A stretch of 64,000 nt of DNA from Sporomusa malonica (GCF_900176355.1 NZ_FWXI01000003.1:62001-126000), one strand, 5' to 3'; positions 42,611 through 52,280 are shown, counted from the first letter of the stretch. The notes: generated by a model not told the origin, from the sequence alone. Program-made: numbers and translations.

Positions 42611-43576
42611 ATGGATACTCCATTGCAAATACATAAACGCAAAGTCTACACAACTACTGCTATAGGTCTTATCTTCTTGGTTCTCCTTATCTCAAGCTTA
42701 CTATTTCTCTTAGGAGGACTGATTTTTCATACCGAATTTTGTTTGTTAAATACAAGAATCGAGTTTTTACATTATAAGAACCTGCAATCCAGACTTAAGT
42801 ATGGCCTGCAAGATCAGGGATGGCAGCCAATTAGACTACAATCTCGGTTTGGCTATGAACTTATAGGCACATTTATACTAAACCCAAGACCATCGAATAA
42901 GACAATAATATTCCTTCATGGCATATCAGCCACACAAGCCATGGGAATGCATTATGTGGAAATGTATTTGAACGAAGGTTATAATCTTTTAATTTACGAC
43001 TCACGCAGCCACGGGGCAAGCAGTGGCGCTTGTACAACCTGGGGTTACTATGAAAAGTATGATCTTGACCAATGGATAGATTGGCTTTTAGAAAGAAACC
43101 CGCAGAGCACCATAGGCGTGCATGGGGTATCAATGGGTGCCGCAACTGCGCTCATGCATACAGCACTGAATGAACCGTCGAAACGTGTAAAATTTTACAT
43201 TGCCGATAGTCCCTATAGTGATCTGACAAAGTTAATCACTCAAAAAATAATAACTTATACACAATCTCAGTACCCGTTATGGATACATATCCTTGTAAAA
43301 TGCGCCAGTCTAGTATCCTATTTCCAGTCTGATTTCTTATACGAAGAAGTATCACCAATTAAAAATTTAACGAATGTGACTACTCCTATACTCTATCTTC
43401 ATAGTGAGGCAGATGTGATTGTGCCTGTAGAAATGAGCCGCGAACTGTACGAGGCAACAAACGGCTATCGAGAATTACACACATTCCCTAACATAAAGCA
43501 CGGCAGGGCTGCTATCGATAGAAAAAGTGAGTATCAGGACATTGTGGTAAAATTTCTCCACATCGTAGATGAATAG
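42611..43576 (+). CDS. Membrane-anchored alpha/beta hydrolase
   Basis: A 321-residue protein: a transmembrane anchor near residues 15-40, then an alpha/beta hydrolase with oxyanion HGISATQ, nucleophile in GVSMGAAT, Asp in SEADVIVP and His in IKHG. The YkcD/BAAT-type 'alpha/beta hydrolase of unknown substrate' is the closest description. ATG 42611 has AGAGG eight bases upstream; a longer frame begins at 42512 without ribosome site. Confidence 0.82.
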   Translation: MDTPLQIHKRKVYTTTAIGLIFLVLLISSLLFLLGGLIFHTEFCLLNTRIEFLHYKNLQSRLKYGLQDQGWQPIRLQSRFGYELIGTFILNPRPSNKTIIFLHGISATQAMGMHYVEMYLNEGYNLLIYDSRSHGASSGACTTWGYYEKYDLDQWIDWLLERNPQSTIGVHGVSMGAATALMHTALNEPSKRVKFYIADSPYSDLTKLITQKIITYTQSQYPLWIHILVKCASLVSYFQSDFLYEEVSPIKNLTNVTTPILYLHSEADVIVPVEMSRELYEATNGYRELHTFPNIKHGRAAIDRKSEYQDIVVKFLHIVDE

Positions 43577-43644
43577 CTATTCGCTTCACTCGAATATTTT
43601 ATATTTCTTAATGGAACCCTACTCCAAACAGGAGGTGATATAAA

Positions 43645-43782
43645 TTGGAGAAATTGGGACAGAAGTCTTCCGCTGAAGAAACGAAAGAACAAAAAGCAGT
43701 TGATAGTTTAACCCATCGACCCGATCAAAATTTAAAAGACAAATTATCTAATGTTGTTGAAGTAATTGACAGTCTTCCCTAG
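43645..43782 (+). CDS. Small hypothetical protein with strong ribosome site
   Basis: A 45-residue highly charged protein from TTG 43645, with GGAGGTG seven bases upstream and a terminator ten bases after the stop. It has no hydrophobic segment or Cys and looks helical (AEETKEQKAVDSL, KDKLSNVVEVIDSLP). No family recognised. The ribosome site and terminator argue that it is real. Confidence 0.65.
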   Translation: MEKLGQKSSAEETKEQKAVDSLTHRPDQNLKDKLSNVVEVIDSLP

Positions 43783-43792
43783 TTCTTTATTT

Positions 43793-43818
43793 AAACGGTG
43801 GCATTCGCTACCGTTTTG
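43793..43818 (+). terminator. Terminator after the 45-residue protein gene
   Basis: AAACGGT and complement with a 10-base loop, followed by TTTTGT. Confidence 0.7.
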
Positions 43819-43850
43819 TAATTATAGCAATCTATTGCATTTTGAAAAAA

Positions 43851-43886
43851 GTCAAGACAAGCTGCCGTACTGTCGCTTGTCTTGAC
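43851..43886 (-). terminator. Terminator of the YmaF gene
   Basis: A perfect 12-bp stem GTCAAGACAAGC with its complement, followed by TTTTTTC on the minus strand. Confidence 0.85.
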
Positions 43887-43972
43887 TTCATAAATCTATT
43901 CCCTGTTGCTAATCGGGCCAAAAGTATCTCGCTTTACCGTCGGGCCTTATTTTCAGCGGCCTCGCTTTTCCA

Positions 43973-44416
43973 TTACTCATCTTCGCGCTTACAGTCCTTA
44001 TGATCGTGATCACAGTCTTTGTGGTCGCAGTCACAGTCTTTATGATCGCAGTCACATTTCTTTTTGTCTGGCGCAGTGTCCGTCGTACTGTTAAAGCAAT
44101 GTGTATGCCCAAGAACTAAGCTTGTTTCCCCGCAAAATTGATGTGTGTGCTCATCACCAGCCACTTCAATAGCTGGCCCTGTCACCACATCAACTACGTG
44201 CCAATGAACTGGTCCGCCTTTTGGATCGGAAGTAGTTAGAACGTGAATACAATGAACGTGACTATGTCCTGAATAAAGTGCCGGACCAGTTGTTCCTAAA
44301 ATACCATGTTGGTGATCGCGAGCTACATCCGCGATAGTGATAAACGCATGATTGTGCTCTGTGTTTTGGCAAACGGGCTCGACATAATAGTGCTGCCTCT
44401 GATCTTCTTCACTCAA
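43973..44416 (-). CDS. YmaF-family His-rich protein with Cys-Asp-His repeat tail
   Basis: A 147-residue YmaF-family protein with many His (HNHAFITI, HSHVHCIHVLTT, VHWHVVDVVTGP, GDEHTHQF, GHTHCF). The C-terminus is an in-register repeat of a C-D-[CH]-D-H-K-D unit, a likely metal chelator. TTG 44416 has GGAGGTG six bases upstream, and this excludes the upstream ATG, which overlaps the ribosome site. Function is unknown; metal binding is inferred from composition. Confidence 0.8.
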   Translation of the reverse strand: MSEEDQRQHYYVEPVCQNTEHNHAFITIADVARDHQHGILGTTGPALYSGHSHVHCIHVLTTSDPKGGPVHWHVVDVVTGPAIEVAGDEHTHQFCGETSLVLGHTHCFNSTTDTAPDKKKCDCDHKDCDCDHKDCDHDHKDCKREDE

Positions 44417-44571
44417 AAGCATCACCTCCTTTATTAACATAATATTCTACAAGGCAAATTAAGTGACTATCTAAACCATAAATATTCTATAGTTACTTTC
44501 AGTAAAAGGGAAAGGCTACTTCCGCACTATTAACGCTACACTCAGCATGTGTTTTGATAGAAGGGTAAAAA

Positions 44572-44605
44572 AATAATGCTACCCAAAGTTAAGGGGCAGC
44601 ATTAT
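44572..44605 (-). terminator. Terminator of selO
   Basis: ATAATGCTGCCCC and near-complement, followed by TTTTTTT on the minus strand, about 70 bases past the selO stop. Confidence 0.8.
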
Positions 44606-44675
44606 CTGTACTAATAGTAAACCATGACAAAACTTGATTGCGAAAAATAGAAAGACCATCCCTAATGCTTCTATA

Positions 44676-46148
44676 TCAGGTACCGCAAAAGGTTCGGTAA
44701 GGACTGGTTGATAATGCAGGCAGTGTGGAGTAATCAGCCTGTTCGGGCGAGTGCGCGTAAGGGCTTGAAAGAACATCAAGAAGCCGTTCCATCACACAAT
44801 AGTCTCCTTCTTTCACTGCGGCTTCTAATGCGGCTTCTACCCGGTGGTTGCGAGGGATTAGCGCCGGATTGCAGTTCCGCATCAATTGATGCGAGGAGGC
44901 TTTCGGTTCCTGCGGCCTGCCTAGTCTCGCCTGCCACAGCTCATGCCACTGAGCAAATTCTGTGGTACCAAACAGGACCGTGTCCTCTGGCGTATCAAAA
45001 GTTAATGCGCGGAAAGTATTGGTATAGTCCGCACGATACTTCTGCATCATACTGAGGAGGCCTTCAATAAGAGATTCATCCTGTGCCTCTTCGTTAAATA
45101 TCCCAAGTTTTGCTCTCATTCCCGCGAGCCAATTACAGTGATATAACTCAGTGAAATTTGAAATCGCATCCTGGGCCAGTTTGACAGCCTGCTCCTGATC
45201 GACATGCAGCAGCGGCAATAGGGTTTCAGCAAATCGCGCGAGATTCCACCCGGCAATAAGCGGCTGATTGCTATAGGCATAGCGGCCTTGAGTGTCGATG
45301 GAACTAAAGACTGTTGCCGGGTCATAGGCATCCATAAAGGCGCAAGGACCATAATCAATAGTTTCTCCACTAAGGGTCATGTTGTCGGTGTTCATCACCC
45401 CGTGGATAAAGCCAACCAGTTGCCATTTGGCAATCAGCACGGCCTGATGCTTGATCACTTCCTGAAGTAGCGAAAGATATCGACTCTCGTCAGCTTCAAT
45501 GTCTGGAAAATGGCGCTTTAGTGTATAGTCAGCCAGGACCCGGAGATCCTCGATAGTGCCCCATGTTGAAACGTACTGAAAAGTGCCGACGCGCAGATGA
45601 CTGGTAGCCACGCGAGTCAGAATTGCACCCGGCTGGTTGGTTTCGCGGATTACTGACTCACCGGTTATCACCACCGCTAGGCTGCGGGTGGTAGCAATAC
45701 CAAGCGCATGCATTGCTTCGCTGATGATGTATTCGCGCAGCATCGGTCCAAGTGCGGCTCGACCATCGCCCCGACGGGAGTATGGCGTTTTACCTGCACC
45801 CTTGAGCTGAATATCAAACCGTTCACCTAGGGGAGTGATCTGCTCGCCTATGAGCAAAGCTCGGCCGTCCCCTAACATCGTAAAATGCCCAAATTGATGC
45901 CCCGCATAAGCTTGAGCAAGCGGCAAAGCGCCTTCAGGAATCCGGTTGCCAGCAAGCACCGCTACGCCATCTTTGCTTTGCAGTGCCTGGACATTCAACC
46001 CCAGGGATGTTGCCAAGGGATAATTAAGAATGATCAACTTCGGTGAACGTACAGGGGTTGGGTTGAAGCTGCTAAAAAACGTTTCTGGCAGACGGGCATA
46101 ACTGTTGTCTAAGTTCCATCCTGTTTCTATTATCGTTCCTGTTATCAT
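44676..46148 (-). CDS. selO: Protein adenylyltransferase SelO (YdiU/UPF0061)
   Basis: A 490-residue pseudokinase-fold AMP-transferase, with [38 protein letters not shown] and YGPCAFMD. The C-terminus ends FCGT with the usual near-terminal Cys. It transfers AMP to Ser/Thr/Tyr of proteins, affecting redox responses. ATG 46148 has GGAG five bases upstream, preferred over the frame beginning at 46208. Confidence 0.92.
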   Translation of the reverse strand: MITGTIIETGWNLDNSYARLPETFFSSFNPTPVRSPKLIILNYPLATSLGLNVQALQSKDGVAVLAGNRIPEGALPLAQAYAGHQFGHFTMLGDGRALLIGEQITPLGERFDIQLKGAGKTPYSRRGDGRAALGPMLREYIISEAMHALGIATTRSLAVVITGESVIRETNQPGAILTRVATSHLRVGTFQYVSTWGTIEDLRVLADYTLKRHFPDIEADESRYLSLLQEVIKHQAVLIAKWQLVGFIHGVMNTDNMTLSGETIDYGPCAFMDAYDPATVFSSIDTQGRYAYSNQPLIAGWNLARFAETLLPLLHVDQEQAVKLAQDAISNFTELYHCNWLAGMRAKLGIFNEEAQDESLIEGLLSMMQKYRADYTNTFRALTFDTPEDTVLFGTTEFAQWHELWQARLGRPQEPKASSHQLMRNCNPALIPRNHRVEAALEAAVKEGDYCVMERLLDVLSSPYAHSPEQADYSTLPALSTSPYRTFCGT

Positions 46149-46205
46149 CGAGTCTCCTTTTCTTCTTTTGTCTTTTTGATACCTAGTTTTTTCTTTTACA
46201 TCAAA

Positions 46206-46240
46206 CAAAAAAAATCATAGGCATCCCTATGATTTTTTTG
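46206..46240. terminator. Terminator between selO and the diguanylate cyclase gene
   Basis: AAAATCATAGG-CATC-CCTATGATTTTTTT: a stem with A/T runs on both sides, so it can end transcription of the upstream cyclase gene on the minus strand. Confidence 0.8.
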
Positions 46241-46374
46241 TTATCTCTTTCTATTCCAACACAAGGCAGCCTGTTTTAGTGTCTACTGCTGCCAATTTAT
46301 TATACCCTTCACCTATAGCTGGCGCCCGTTAATGCGCCTATCTCCAATGCTTCGTCGTTTGTCAGAAGTTCACC

Positions 46375-47466
46375 CTACAGCACTTCAATCCGTCCTCGTC
46401 CATTCCGCTTGGCATGATATAGGGCTTCGTCTGCCCTCTTTAGTACGCTCTCAAAGGACGAATCCTGATCCCTCGCTTCGGCAATGCCAATACTGATGCT
46501 GAAGGTGATCGTTTTACCGTGATATATGATAGGATTTCTATTAACGCCAAGCCTAAGTCTTTCGGCAATCTGTTTTGATTGTTCACTCGGGAGGTTGAGT
46601 AATACCAGAACAAATTCATCGCCACCTAATCGACCCCAGATGTTTTTTTCATAAAGGCTATTCGCCACATAGGCTGCAAATTCGCGCAAAATCATATCTC
46701 CTACGGCATGCCCATAGCTGTCATTTAGTTTTTTAAAGTAATCAATGTCAATCATCAGGACAGAAAACGATTGACCACTACTTCTAAATCTCTCAAATTC
46801 CTTGGTTGTGAGATGTACTAGTTTTCGCCGGTTTAATATCCCGGTAAGATGATCAATTGATGCCAACCTATTCAATTCCTCTTTGGCCCGAGTCTCATCT
46901 AAACGCGCCTTAAATTCAGTGCGTCGGTGTTTTTCCAGTGAAGATGAAAAAATAACACCTAGGACGTTGGCCATAACAAATGCTGCCAGCATGATATGAA
47001 GGGAATGTAGGCTGACTGATTCAGAGAACCTCCAGTGCAGAGTCAGCGTACCGATAGATAGAATGAGGGGAGGTACAACTCTTATGCAGAATCTATTGGG
47101 AAACACCATATAGGCACTGAACAGAATCAACATGGTGATTGATCCGTTTGGAGGGACATAGGGAGCCCAGCTATAGTTAATGAATAATACAACGGCAGTA
47201 GCAAACATAGCCCAGCGTAGGAAAATGTAATCATACTCCCGGCCAGTGGAAACTTTAAACAGAGCGTAAATAGTATAAAGAGAAAATACGAAAAATACTA
47301 GTCGTATTGCTAATGAAAGCACAAATTTACTGCTATAACCAAAAAGGAGATAATCCGAATATGCAAAGAGGAGAACGGGAATTAACCAGACAGCAATGGC
47401 CACTCTGGTATGCCGGGCATCTGCAACTAGGTAATAGGCCCGGTATATAGACTCAAAATCATCCAT
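46375..47466 (-). CDS. Membrane diguanylate cyclase (GGDEF)
   Basis: A 363-residue protein with about six transmembrane helices (residues ~20-190) and a C-terminal GGDEF domain with intact active site (GRLGGDEFVLVL) and SIGIAEA. It makes cyclic-di-GMP. The residues five before GGDEF are not RxxD, so the product-inhibition I-site seems absent. The start is uncertain: ATG 47466 lacks a good ribosome site, and a TTG/GTG at 47493-47487 is possible. Confidence 0.9.
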   Translation of the reverse strand: MDDFESIYRAYYLVADARHTRVAIAVWLIPVLLFAYSDYLLFGYSSKFVLSLAIRLVFFVFSLYTIYALFKVSTGREYDYIFLRWAMFATAVVLFINYSWAPYVPPNGSITMLILFSAYMVFPNRFCIRVVPPLILSIGTLTLHWRFSESVSLHSLHIMLAAFVMANVLGVIFSSSLEKHRRTEFKARLDETRAKEELNRLASIDHLTGILNRRKLVHLTTKEFERFRSSGQSFSVLMIDIDYFKKLNDSYGHAVGDMILREFAAYVANSLYEKNIWGRLGGDEFVLVLLNLPSEQSKQIAERLRLGVNRNPIIYHGKTITFSISIGIAEARDQDSSFESVLKRADEALYHAKRNGRGRIEVL

Positions 47467-47588
47467 TATATCGGCTCGAGCTTTCACCAACAAAACATCA
47501 TCATTCTTCCTTATGCTAGTATTTCTAACATATTTCGGTAAACTAATGATATATTCCTTCTACAATAATATTAGGAGTGTGACGAAAA

Positions 47589-47963
47589 ATGGCTGAGACA
47601 ATGAATCCGGTAATTTGGTTCGAAATTCCTGTGGTGGATATGGAAAGAGGCAAAACTTTCTATGAAGCGGTGTTTAACCTAAAACTAACTATTGTCGACA
47701 TGGGACCGAGGCAGATGGCGATGTTTCCGATGGAAATGGGTGTTGCTGGAATTGGCGGGGCGCTGGTGAAGGAGGAACACTTTGTGCCGTCCTATGCTGG
47801 CACGATAGTGTACTTTTCTGTGGCTGACATCACCGGCACACTGAACAAGGTAGTTGTGAACAAAGGCAAAGAGCTTATCCCTAAGACGAGTATCGGGGAA
47901 TACGGTTTTTGCGCTTATTTTGAAGACAGTGAGGGCAACCGGATTGGATTACACACGATGTAG
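47589..47963 (+). CDS. VOC-family (glyoxalase-like) protein
   Basis: A 124-residue single VOC domain with VIWFEIPVVDMERGKTFYEAVF at the start and YGFCAYFEDSEGNRIGLH at the end, including the usual metal-ligand Glu/His positions. Substrate unknown. AGGAG lies about 11 bases before the ATG. It is convergent with the 48095-48421 gene across a perfect palindrome. Confidence 0.88.
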   Translation: MAETMNPVIWFEIPVVDMERGKTFYEAVFNLKLTIVDMGPRQMAMFPMEMGVAGIGGALVKEEHFVPSYAGTIVYFSVADITGTLNKVVVNKGKELIPKTSIGEYGFCAYFEDSEGNRIGLHTM

Positions 47964-48027
47964 TAATCCCTGCCACCTAAAGAGAGTCTAGGGGTGAGCT
48001 GCGCCATTTCTGTTTTGATCAACAGTT

Positions 48028-48072
48028 ACATAACAAAAGATCCTGGACTTAGTCCAGGATCTTTTGTTATGT
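48028..48072. terminator. Perfect 22-bp bidirectional terminator
   Basis: ACATAACAAAAGATCCTGGACT, one base, then the exact complement. It lies between convergent genes, with T-rich arms on both strands. Confidence 0.9.
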
Positions 48073-48094
48073 AAACACGCCTTTTCTGAGCGAA

Positions 48095-48421
48095 TTAATG
48101 CTTCACATCAAATAAAATTTTATAAAAATAACCCTGTTTTTTATCTTCATACAGCCAAATCAATGGCTTAGTACGTTTTTGCAAATAACCCCAGTCGATA
48201 GTGACTGCTACTACCCTATTGAAAGTGCGACTAGAAGAGTCATTGAAACGCAGTGCCACTTGCAGTGAACGGCTGTTATCATTTTTGTTTAGTTCAAACT
48301 GTTCTAAAATTCTTGTATCGTCATTTTCCTGCAGATTATCAAAGACTTTTACCTGGCGGCCAACAGTATTTTTCAATATTTCCTGGAGGCTGGAGTATAC
48401 ACCGTCAAATCGATTGTTCAT
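48095..48421 (-). CDS. Hypothetical protein
   Basis: A 108-residue soluble protein from ATG 48421 with AGGTG five bases upstream. It is rich in Asn/Asp and has a beta-rich C-terminal half (VVAVTIDWGYLQKRTKPLIWLYEDKK). I do not recognise a family. A 137-residue frame from 48508 adds a Cys-containing N-terminus without ribosome site. Confidence 0.6.
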   Translation of the reverse strand: MNNRFDGVYSSLQEILKNTVGRQVKVFDNLQENDDTRILEQFELNKNDNSRSLQVALRFNDSSSRTFNRVVAVTIDWGYLQKRTKPLIWLYEDKKQGYFYKILFDVKH

Positions 48422-48665
48422 TAATACACCTGCTTTCAAAATGTTTCCCGAACAATGAGAAGAGAAGATACGCCGCAGACAGTTAACTGAACTGTTTTTG
48501 CCAACCAATAATCTTGCCTAAAATAACTATATAAGGGCTAACGCAAATAAGCAAACTGAATTTACTGAATGTTACTAAAATAGAACTGAAGTGGTGAAAA
48601 ACGCAACTGAAGTGGTCGGCTAACATTGCGCCACTTCCACCCGTAACCCTATCGGATTATAAATA

Positions 48666-48706
48666 AAACTGAGCGCCATCAGTTTAGGTTACTGGGCGCT
48701 CAATTT
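48666..48706 (-). terminator. Terminator of the MFS gene
   Basis: TTGAGCGCC and complement around a 16-base loop, followed by TTTTATTTA on the minus strand. Confidence 0.7.
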
Positions 48707-48727
48707 TATTAATTTAAACTCTATTCA

Positions 48728-49987
48728 TTAATTTTCAGTCGCCGACACAAAACGAGTATCAGCTTTCGGTGGTAGTTTGACTAAGGATACAACTAATGCT
48801 GTAAAGACTAATGCGCCACCCATAAAGATGAATGCAGCATTATAACCGGACATACCAACTAAATAGCCGATTATAATTGGAGATAAGATGCCGCCTATAC
48901 TGCCACCTGCATTCATAACGCCGGTCGCCATACCAACATAACTGCGTTTAACCGATTCCATTGGCATAGCCCATAAGGGACCAAACGCCATACCTACAAG
49001 AAATCCTGTGCAAACCAGCAGTCCCATAGCAATATTTTCTGTTGGGGCTGCAACAACACCATAAAGCACCGGCCCGGCTGCTAAATTCACAAGAATTGCC
49101 TGCATTTTACGGTGACCAGCAAACACTTTATCGGAAAGCCAGCCGCCAAACGGTTGAGCGATACCCAGTGCTAAAAACGGTAATCCGGAGAAGATACCCA
49201 TTTTCACCAATTCAAAGCCACGTGCTTTTACTAAATAACTAGGCAACCAGGATAATAAACCAAAGAATGCACACATAAAACCAAAATAAGTAAGAGCCAA
49301 CAGGCAAATATTCCGATTTTTCAGTACACTCATAAGTCCCACACTAGTTTCGTCTGATGCTGCCGATGCTATTTCTACTTGTCCACTTTTAATATAATTA
49401 AGTTCCTCTTGTGTGATGTCAGGATCTTCTTCCGGAGAATTTTTTACTAGAAAGTACAATAATGGAAGAATTACAAAGCCCAATCCACCAAAAATATAGA
49501 ATAGTGCATGCCAGCCCCAAAGACCAATAATAGCCACGGCGATTGACGGTGCAACAGCAGGACCGAAGGAACATGCAGAGGTAAAGATTGCATTAGCAGT
49601 TGCCCGTTCCTGATTGGGAAACCAGTTACTATTCAATTTGAAAGCGCAAGGCGGCTGAAGACCTTCGCCAATGCCAAAAAGTACACGTACGATAAAAAAC
49701 TGGGAAAATGAACGCGCTACCCCTGTAGCCATCGTCATAATTGACCACCATATTAAGGCAACAATCAGCACCTTTTTAGGCCCAACTTTATCACTCAGAT
49801 AGCCGCCGGGTATTTGAAAGATAGTATATGTTATAAAAAAGGCACTAAATAGATAACCGACTTGTTCCGGAGATAATGAGAATTCCTTGGATATCAGGGG
49901 CATAGCGACCGACAAATTTACCCGATCGAGAAATGCCACGAAAAATACGATCCATGATACGGCTAACACTACCCAACGTTTTTTCAT
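48728..49987 (-). CDS. MFS transporter, anion:cation symporter type
   Basis: A 419-residue twelve-helix transporter with DRVNLSVAMP in helix 1 and GGYLSDKVGPKKVL in loop 2-3, as in the ACS family (hexuronate, phthalate, tartrate, other organic anions). Adjacent metabolism genes suggest uptake of an organic acid or sulfur amino-acid derivative. It is the last gene of the leftward unit starting at 51867, about 80 bases after the cysteine-desulfidase-like gene. Confidence 0.88.
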   Translation of the reverse strand: MKKRWVVLAVSWIVFFVAFLDRVNLSVAMPLISKEFSLSPEQVGYLFSAFFITYTIFQIPGGYLSDKVGPKKVLIVALIWWSIMTMATGVARSFSQFFIVRVLFGIGEGLQPPCAFKLNSNWFPNQERATANAIFTSACSFGPAVAPSIAVAIIGLWGWHALFYIFGGLGFVILPLLYFLVKNSPEEDPDITQEELNYIKSGQVEIASAASDETSVGLMSVLKNRNICLLALTYFGFMCAFFGLLSWLPSYLVKARGFELVKMGIFSGLPFLALGIAQPFGGWLSDKVFAGHRKMQAILVNLAAGPVLYGVVAAPTENIAMGLLVCTGFLVGMAFGPLWAMPMESVKRSYVGMATGVMNAGGSIGGILSPIIIGYLVGMSGYNAAFIFMGGALVFTALVVSLVKLPPKADTRFVSATEN

Positions 49988-50066
49988 ATATCTTTCCTCC
50001 TATTAATCTATTAGATTGCATATTTAGTTAAGTTAAATATTCCAATACTAATAACATGATTGGAAA

Positions 50067-51332
50067 TTACTTTCCTATCATAATATTAAGGATTTCTACA
50101 TCGGTGGATTTCATGCCATAGCAGCCCATACGGCCAATATTTTGAATTGTCTGTTCGTAATCTTTTTCCACAAGTCCTTCTCCGAATGGAAAGAACAAAT
50201 CGTGTTTTGCCATTTCATAGCCCATAATGCCCGCATCTACTGCACTGGAAATCTTTGCCGCGCAAGAAGCCTTGGCTCCATCGCATATAATGCCGCCCAC
50301 ATTACCCAAAGAATTGATGAGGGTCTTTCCAATGACATCATAATCAGCACCATTCAGATAAGCAATGCCGCAAGCTGCAGCCGCCCCAGCTGATACGGCT
50401 CCACAGTAAGCAGATAGGTTTCCAATATAGCGTTTCTGGTGAAGGGACAGAAGGTTGGTCAAAACAAGAGCCCTGTAAAGGGTATCCTCATCTACTCCAA
50501 TCTCTTCAGCATAAACGACAACCGGCATAGTACAAGTAATCCCCTGATTGCCGCTTCCCGAGTTGATGACTACCGGGAGGGCACAACCATTCATTCTCGC
50601 ATCGGAACCTGCTGCCGCTGCCGCTCTTGCCCTGATTCTTACATCATTACTGCCAAACTTTAAGAAAGTCTGTCCCACCTGGGCCCCCCATTTATTTGTC
50701 AAGCCTTCTTCTGATATGGCAGAATTGTACTTAATTTGTCTACCGATGATTTCTCTTATATCATCCAAATTTACTTCATTGGCAAACTGGAGTATGTCCC
50801 TGATATTGAGATTTGACTTATCCCCAGACTCTTGAATTGCAATATCAGGCTTTTCAAATATTAACTGACCATTTTTTTCTATTCTGGCAATGTGGTTGTG
50901 CTTGGTTCTTACTTCCACAGCTGCCGTTTCCTGTCCGGCTGTCAACTCTGCGCGGATGAAAAGATTTTCTTCTCCTTCTTCCAGCTCACAGCTACATATT
51001 CCCTGGCTATATAACGTTCTGGTCTTATCGATGTCTTCCTGTTTTACTTGGCTGATGGCCTCAAGCTCCAGTTCTGGCTTCCCTGCGACAATGCCTAAAA
51101 TGGCTGCCACTTCTACGCCCTTCTGACCGCCGGAATTAGGCACTACAACACCCTTCACATTTTTAATAATATTGCCGCTGCAACGGACAACCATCTGTTC
51201 CGGTGTCCGCCCAAGGACCTCTCTTGCCTTTGCAGCTGTAAAGGCAATGGCAATCGGTTCCGTGCAGCCCATAGCCGGAATCAATTCTCCTTTTAATATC
51301 GTAACATAATTATCGTATTTCATCTTATCCAT
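50067..51332 (-). CDS. L-cysteine desulfidase-like / UPF0597 Fe-S enzyme (CyuA/YhaM family)
   Basis: A 421-residue protein with PAMGCTEPIAIAFTAAKAR, a Cys-containing GICSCEL, NGCALPVVINSGSGNQG and the late Cys group (IICDGAKASCAAK). These are the traits of UPF0597/CyuA, an Fe-S enzyme splitting cysteine to pyruvate, sulfide and ammonia. L-serine dehydratase is a related alternative. ATG 51332 has AAGGAG eight bases upstream. It follows an ATC-hydrolase-family gene, so a cysteine-derivative route is plausible. Confidence 0.85.
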   Translation of the reverse strand: MDKMKYDNYVTILKGELIPAMGCTEPIAIAFTAAKAREVLGRTPEQMVVRCSGNIIKNVKGVVVPNSGGQKGVEVAAILGIVAGKPELELEAISQVKQEDIDKTRTLYSQGICSCELEEGEENLFIRAELTAGQETAAVEVRTKHNHIARIEKNGQLIFEKPDIAIQESGDKSNLNIRDILQFANEVNLDDIREIIGRQIKYNSAISEEGLTNKWGAQVGQTFLKFGSNDVRIRARAAAAAGSDARMNGCALPVVINSGSGNQGITCTMPVVVYAEEIGVDEDTLYRALVLTNLLSLHQKRYIGNLSAYCGAVSAGAAAACGIAYLNGADYDVIGKTLINSLGNVGGIICDGAKASCAAKISSAVDAGIMGYEMAKHDLFFPFGEGLVEKDYEQTIQNIGRMGCYGMKSTDVEILNIMIGK

Positions 51333-51360
51333 TAAGAGTTCTCCTTTTTTCAATGCTCAA

Positions 51361-51867
51361 TTACTTATCATTTTTGAAAAAGGATACCTGACAGGTACTG
51401 CAACCTTTAGCAATGGTATCTCCCAAATGGAATTCAAATCCCATAGCCTTGGCAATGCCTCTGTCACCATCCATAGCTATGTCGCATAATTTCTCGCAGG
51501 TCGCATCATCAAAGCCTAAATCCTGCCATGCTTTCAGCAGTGGGCAGTGATGGAATTCTAGATCCACTCTATCTTCAGTTTTGGTTTTGAATTCAATTTC
51601 AAAAGTCTTTACGACATTCGGAGTTAGGAAAGTCTCTGCAAAGCATGTAACGTTTTGGGGATCCTTGCATTGGGATTTGATTGCAGCGCCCTGGACCTCA
51701 CCAGTTTCTGAAATTGCTTCACGTATGAATTTTTCTGCTTCTTCTGCCTTTCCTGCTTCTCTGGCCTTGGTGTACGTTAAACCGGTCCAGGTTGCACGAT
51801 GTCCGATTGCACCTCTCTGAATGTCCACTACGGGGTCTCCTTTGATACTAATTTTGTTATTAATCAT
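51361..51867 (-). CDS. L-2-amino-thiazoline-4-carboxylate (ATC) hydrolase-family protein
   Basis: A 168-residue protein with the family pattern FHHCPLLKAWQDLGF..TCEKLCDIAMDGD and GDTIAKGCSTCQVSF. Named members open ATC to N-carbamoyl-L-cysteine, but most are uncharacterised. ATG 51867 has AGGAG seven bases upstream. It heads the leftward unit, divergent from the GntR gene with operator-like sites in the gap, and the next gene acts on cysteine, so ATC-to-pyruvate conversion is possible. Confidence 0.75.
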   Translation of the reverse strand: MINNKISIKGDPVVDIQRGAIGHRATWTGLTYTKAREAGKAEEAEKFIREAISETGEVQGAAIKSQCKDPQNVTCFAETFLTPNVVKTFEIEFKTKTEDRVDLEFHHCPLLKAWQDLGFDDATCEKLCDIAMDGDRGIAKAMGFEFHLGDTIAKGCSTCQVSFFKNDK

Positions 51868-52023
51868 ACTTTTTCTCCTCTCCTCATTACCACAGCGTCC
51901 TTCTAAGAAATCCGAACTCGTTCCGTCAGCACCTAATATGATCACAACAATACCCGGCATTTCCGCTTATAATCAGCATTAATTGCTGAATTTTACAATG
52001 CAATCATATATCTTGCTACAGTT

Positions 52024-52037
52024 CTGATCATATCACG
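52024..52037. promoter_or_regulatory. GntR operator candidate, left site
   Basis: CTGATCATATCACG contains the palindrome TGAT-CAT-ATCA. It is the exact reverse complement of the site at 52160-52173, on the ATC-hydrolase side of the divergent region (51868-52280), the rest of which is AT-rich and gene-free. Confidence 0.65.
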
Positions 52038-52159
52038 CAAATTGATACCGGTCAATATTTTTTTAATAATTATAATAATCGACATTTTTTATACGTATTA
52101 TTATATAAATACTGTATAAATATTGTAGTTTTAATCTAAATCATTTACATTTAGTATTT

Positions 52160-52173
52160 CGTGATATGATCAG
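52160..52173. promoter_or_regulatory. GntR operator candidate, right site
   Basis: CGTGATATGATCAG, exact reverse complement of 52024-52037, nearer the gntR start. Two identical 14-bp sites in opposite orientation in a divergent promoter region suggest coordinated control and possibly looping. Confidence 0.65.
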
Positions 52174-52280
52174 TAATAGTAGTTTTATTTTAGTATTTAT
52201 GCACTTCATGTTCATCTCATATTGACTTACCTTTTTTTTCAATATATAATTATTTGACAATGCTATTAAGGAGATATTTT

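Noticed and set aside
48585-48660. AACTGAAGTGGT direct repeats as an insertion-sequence end
   Set aside because: Two short copies and a partial inverted copy exist, but no transposase remnant or target duplication could be seen.
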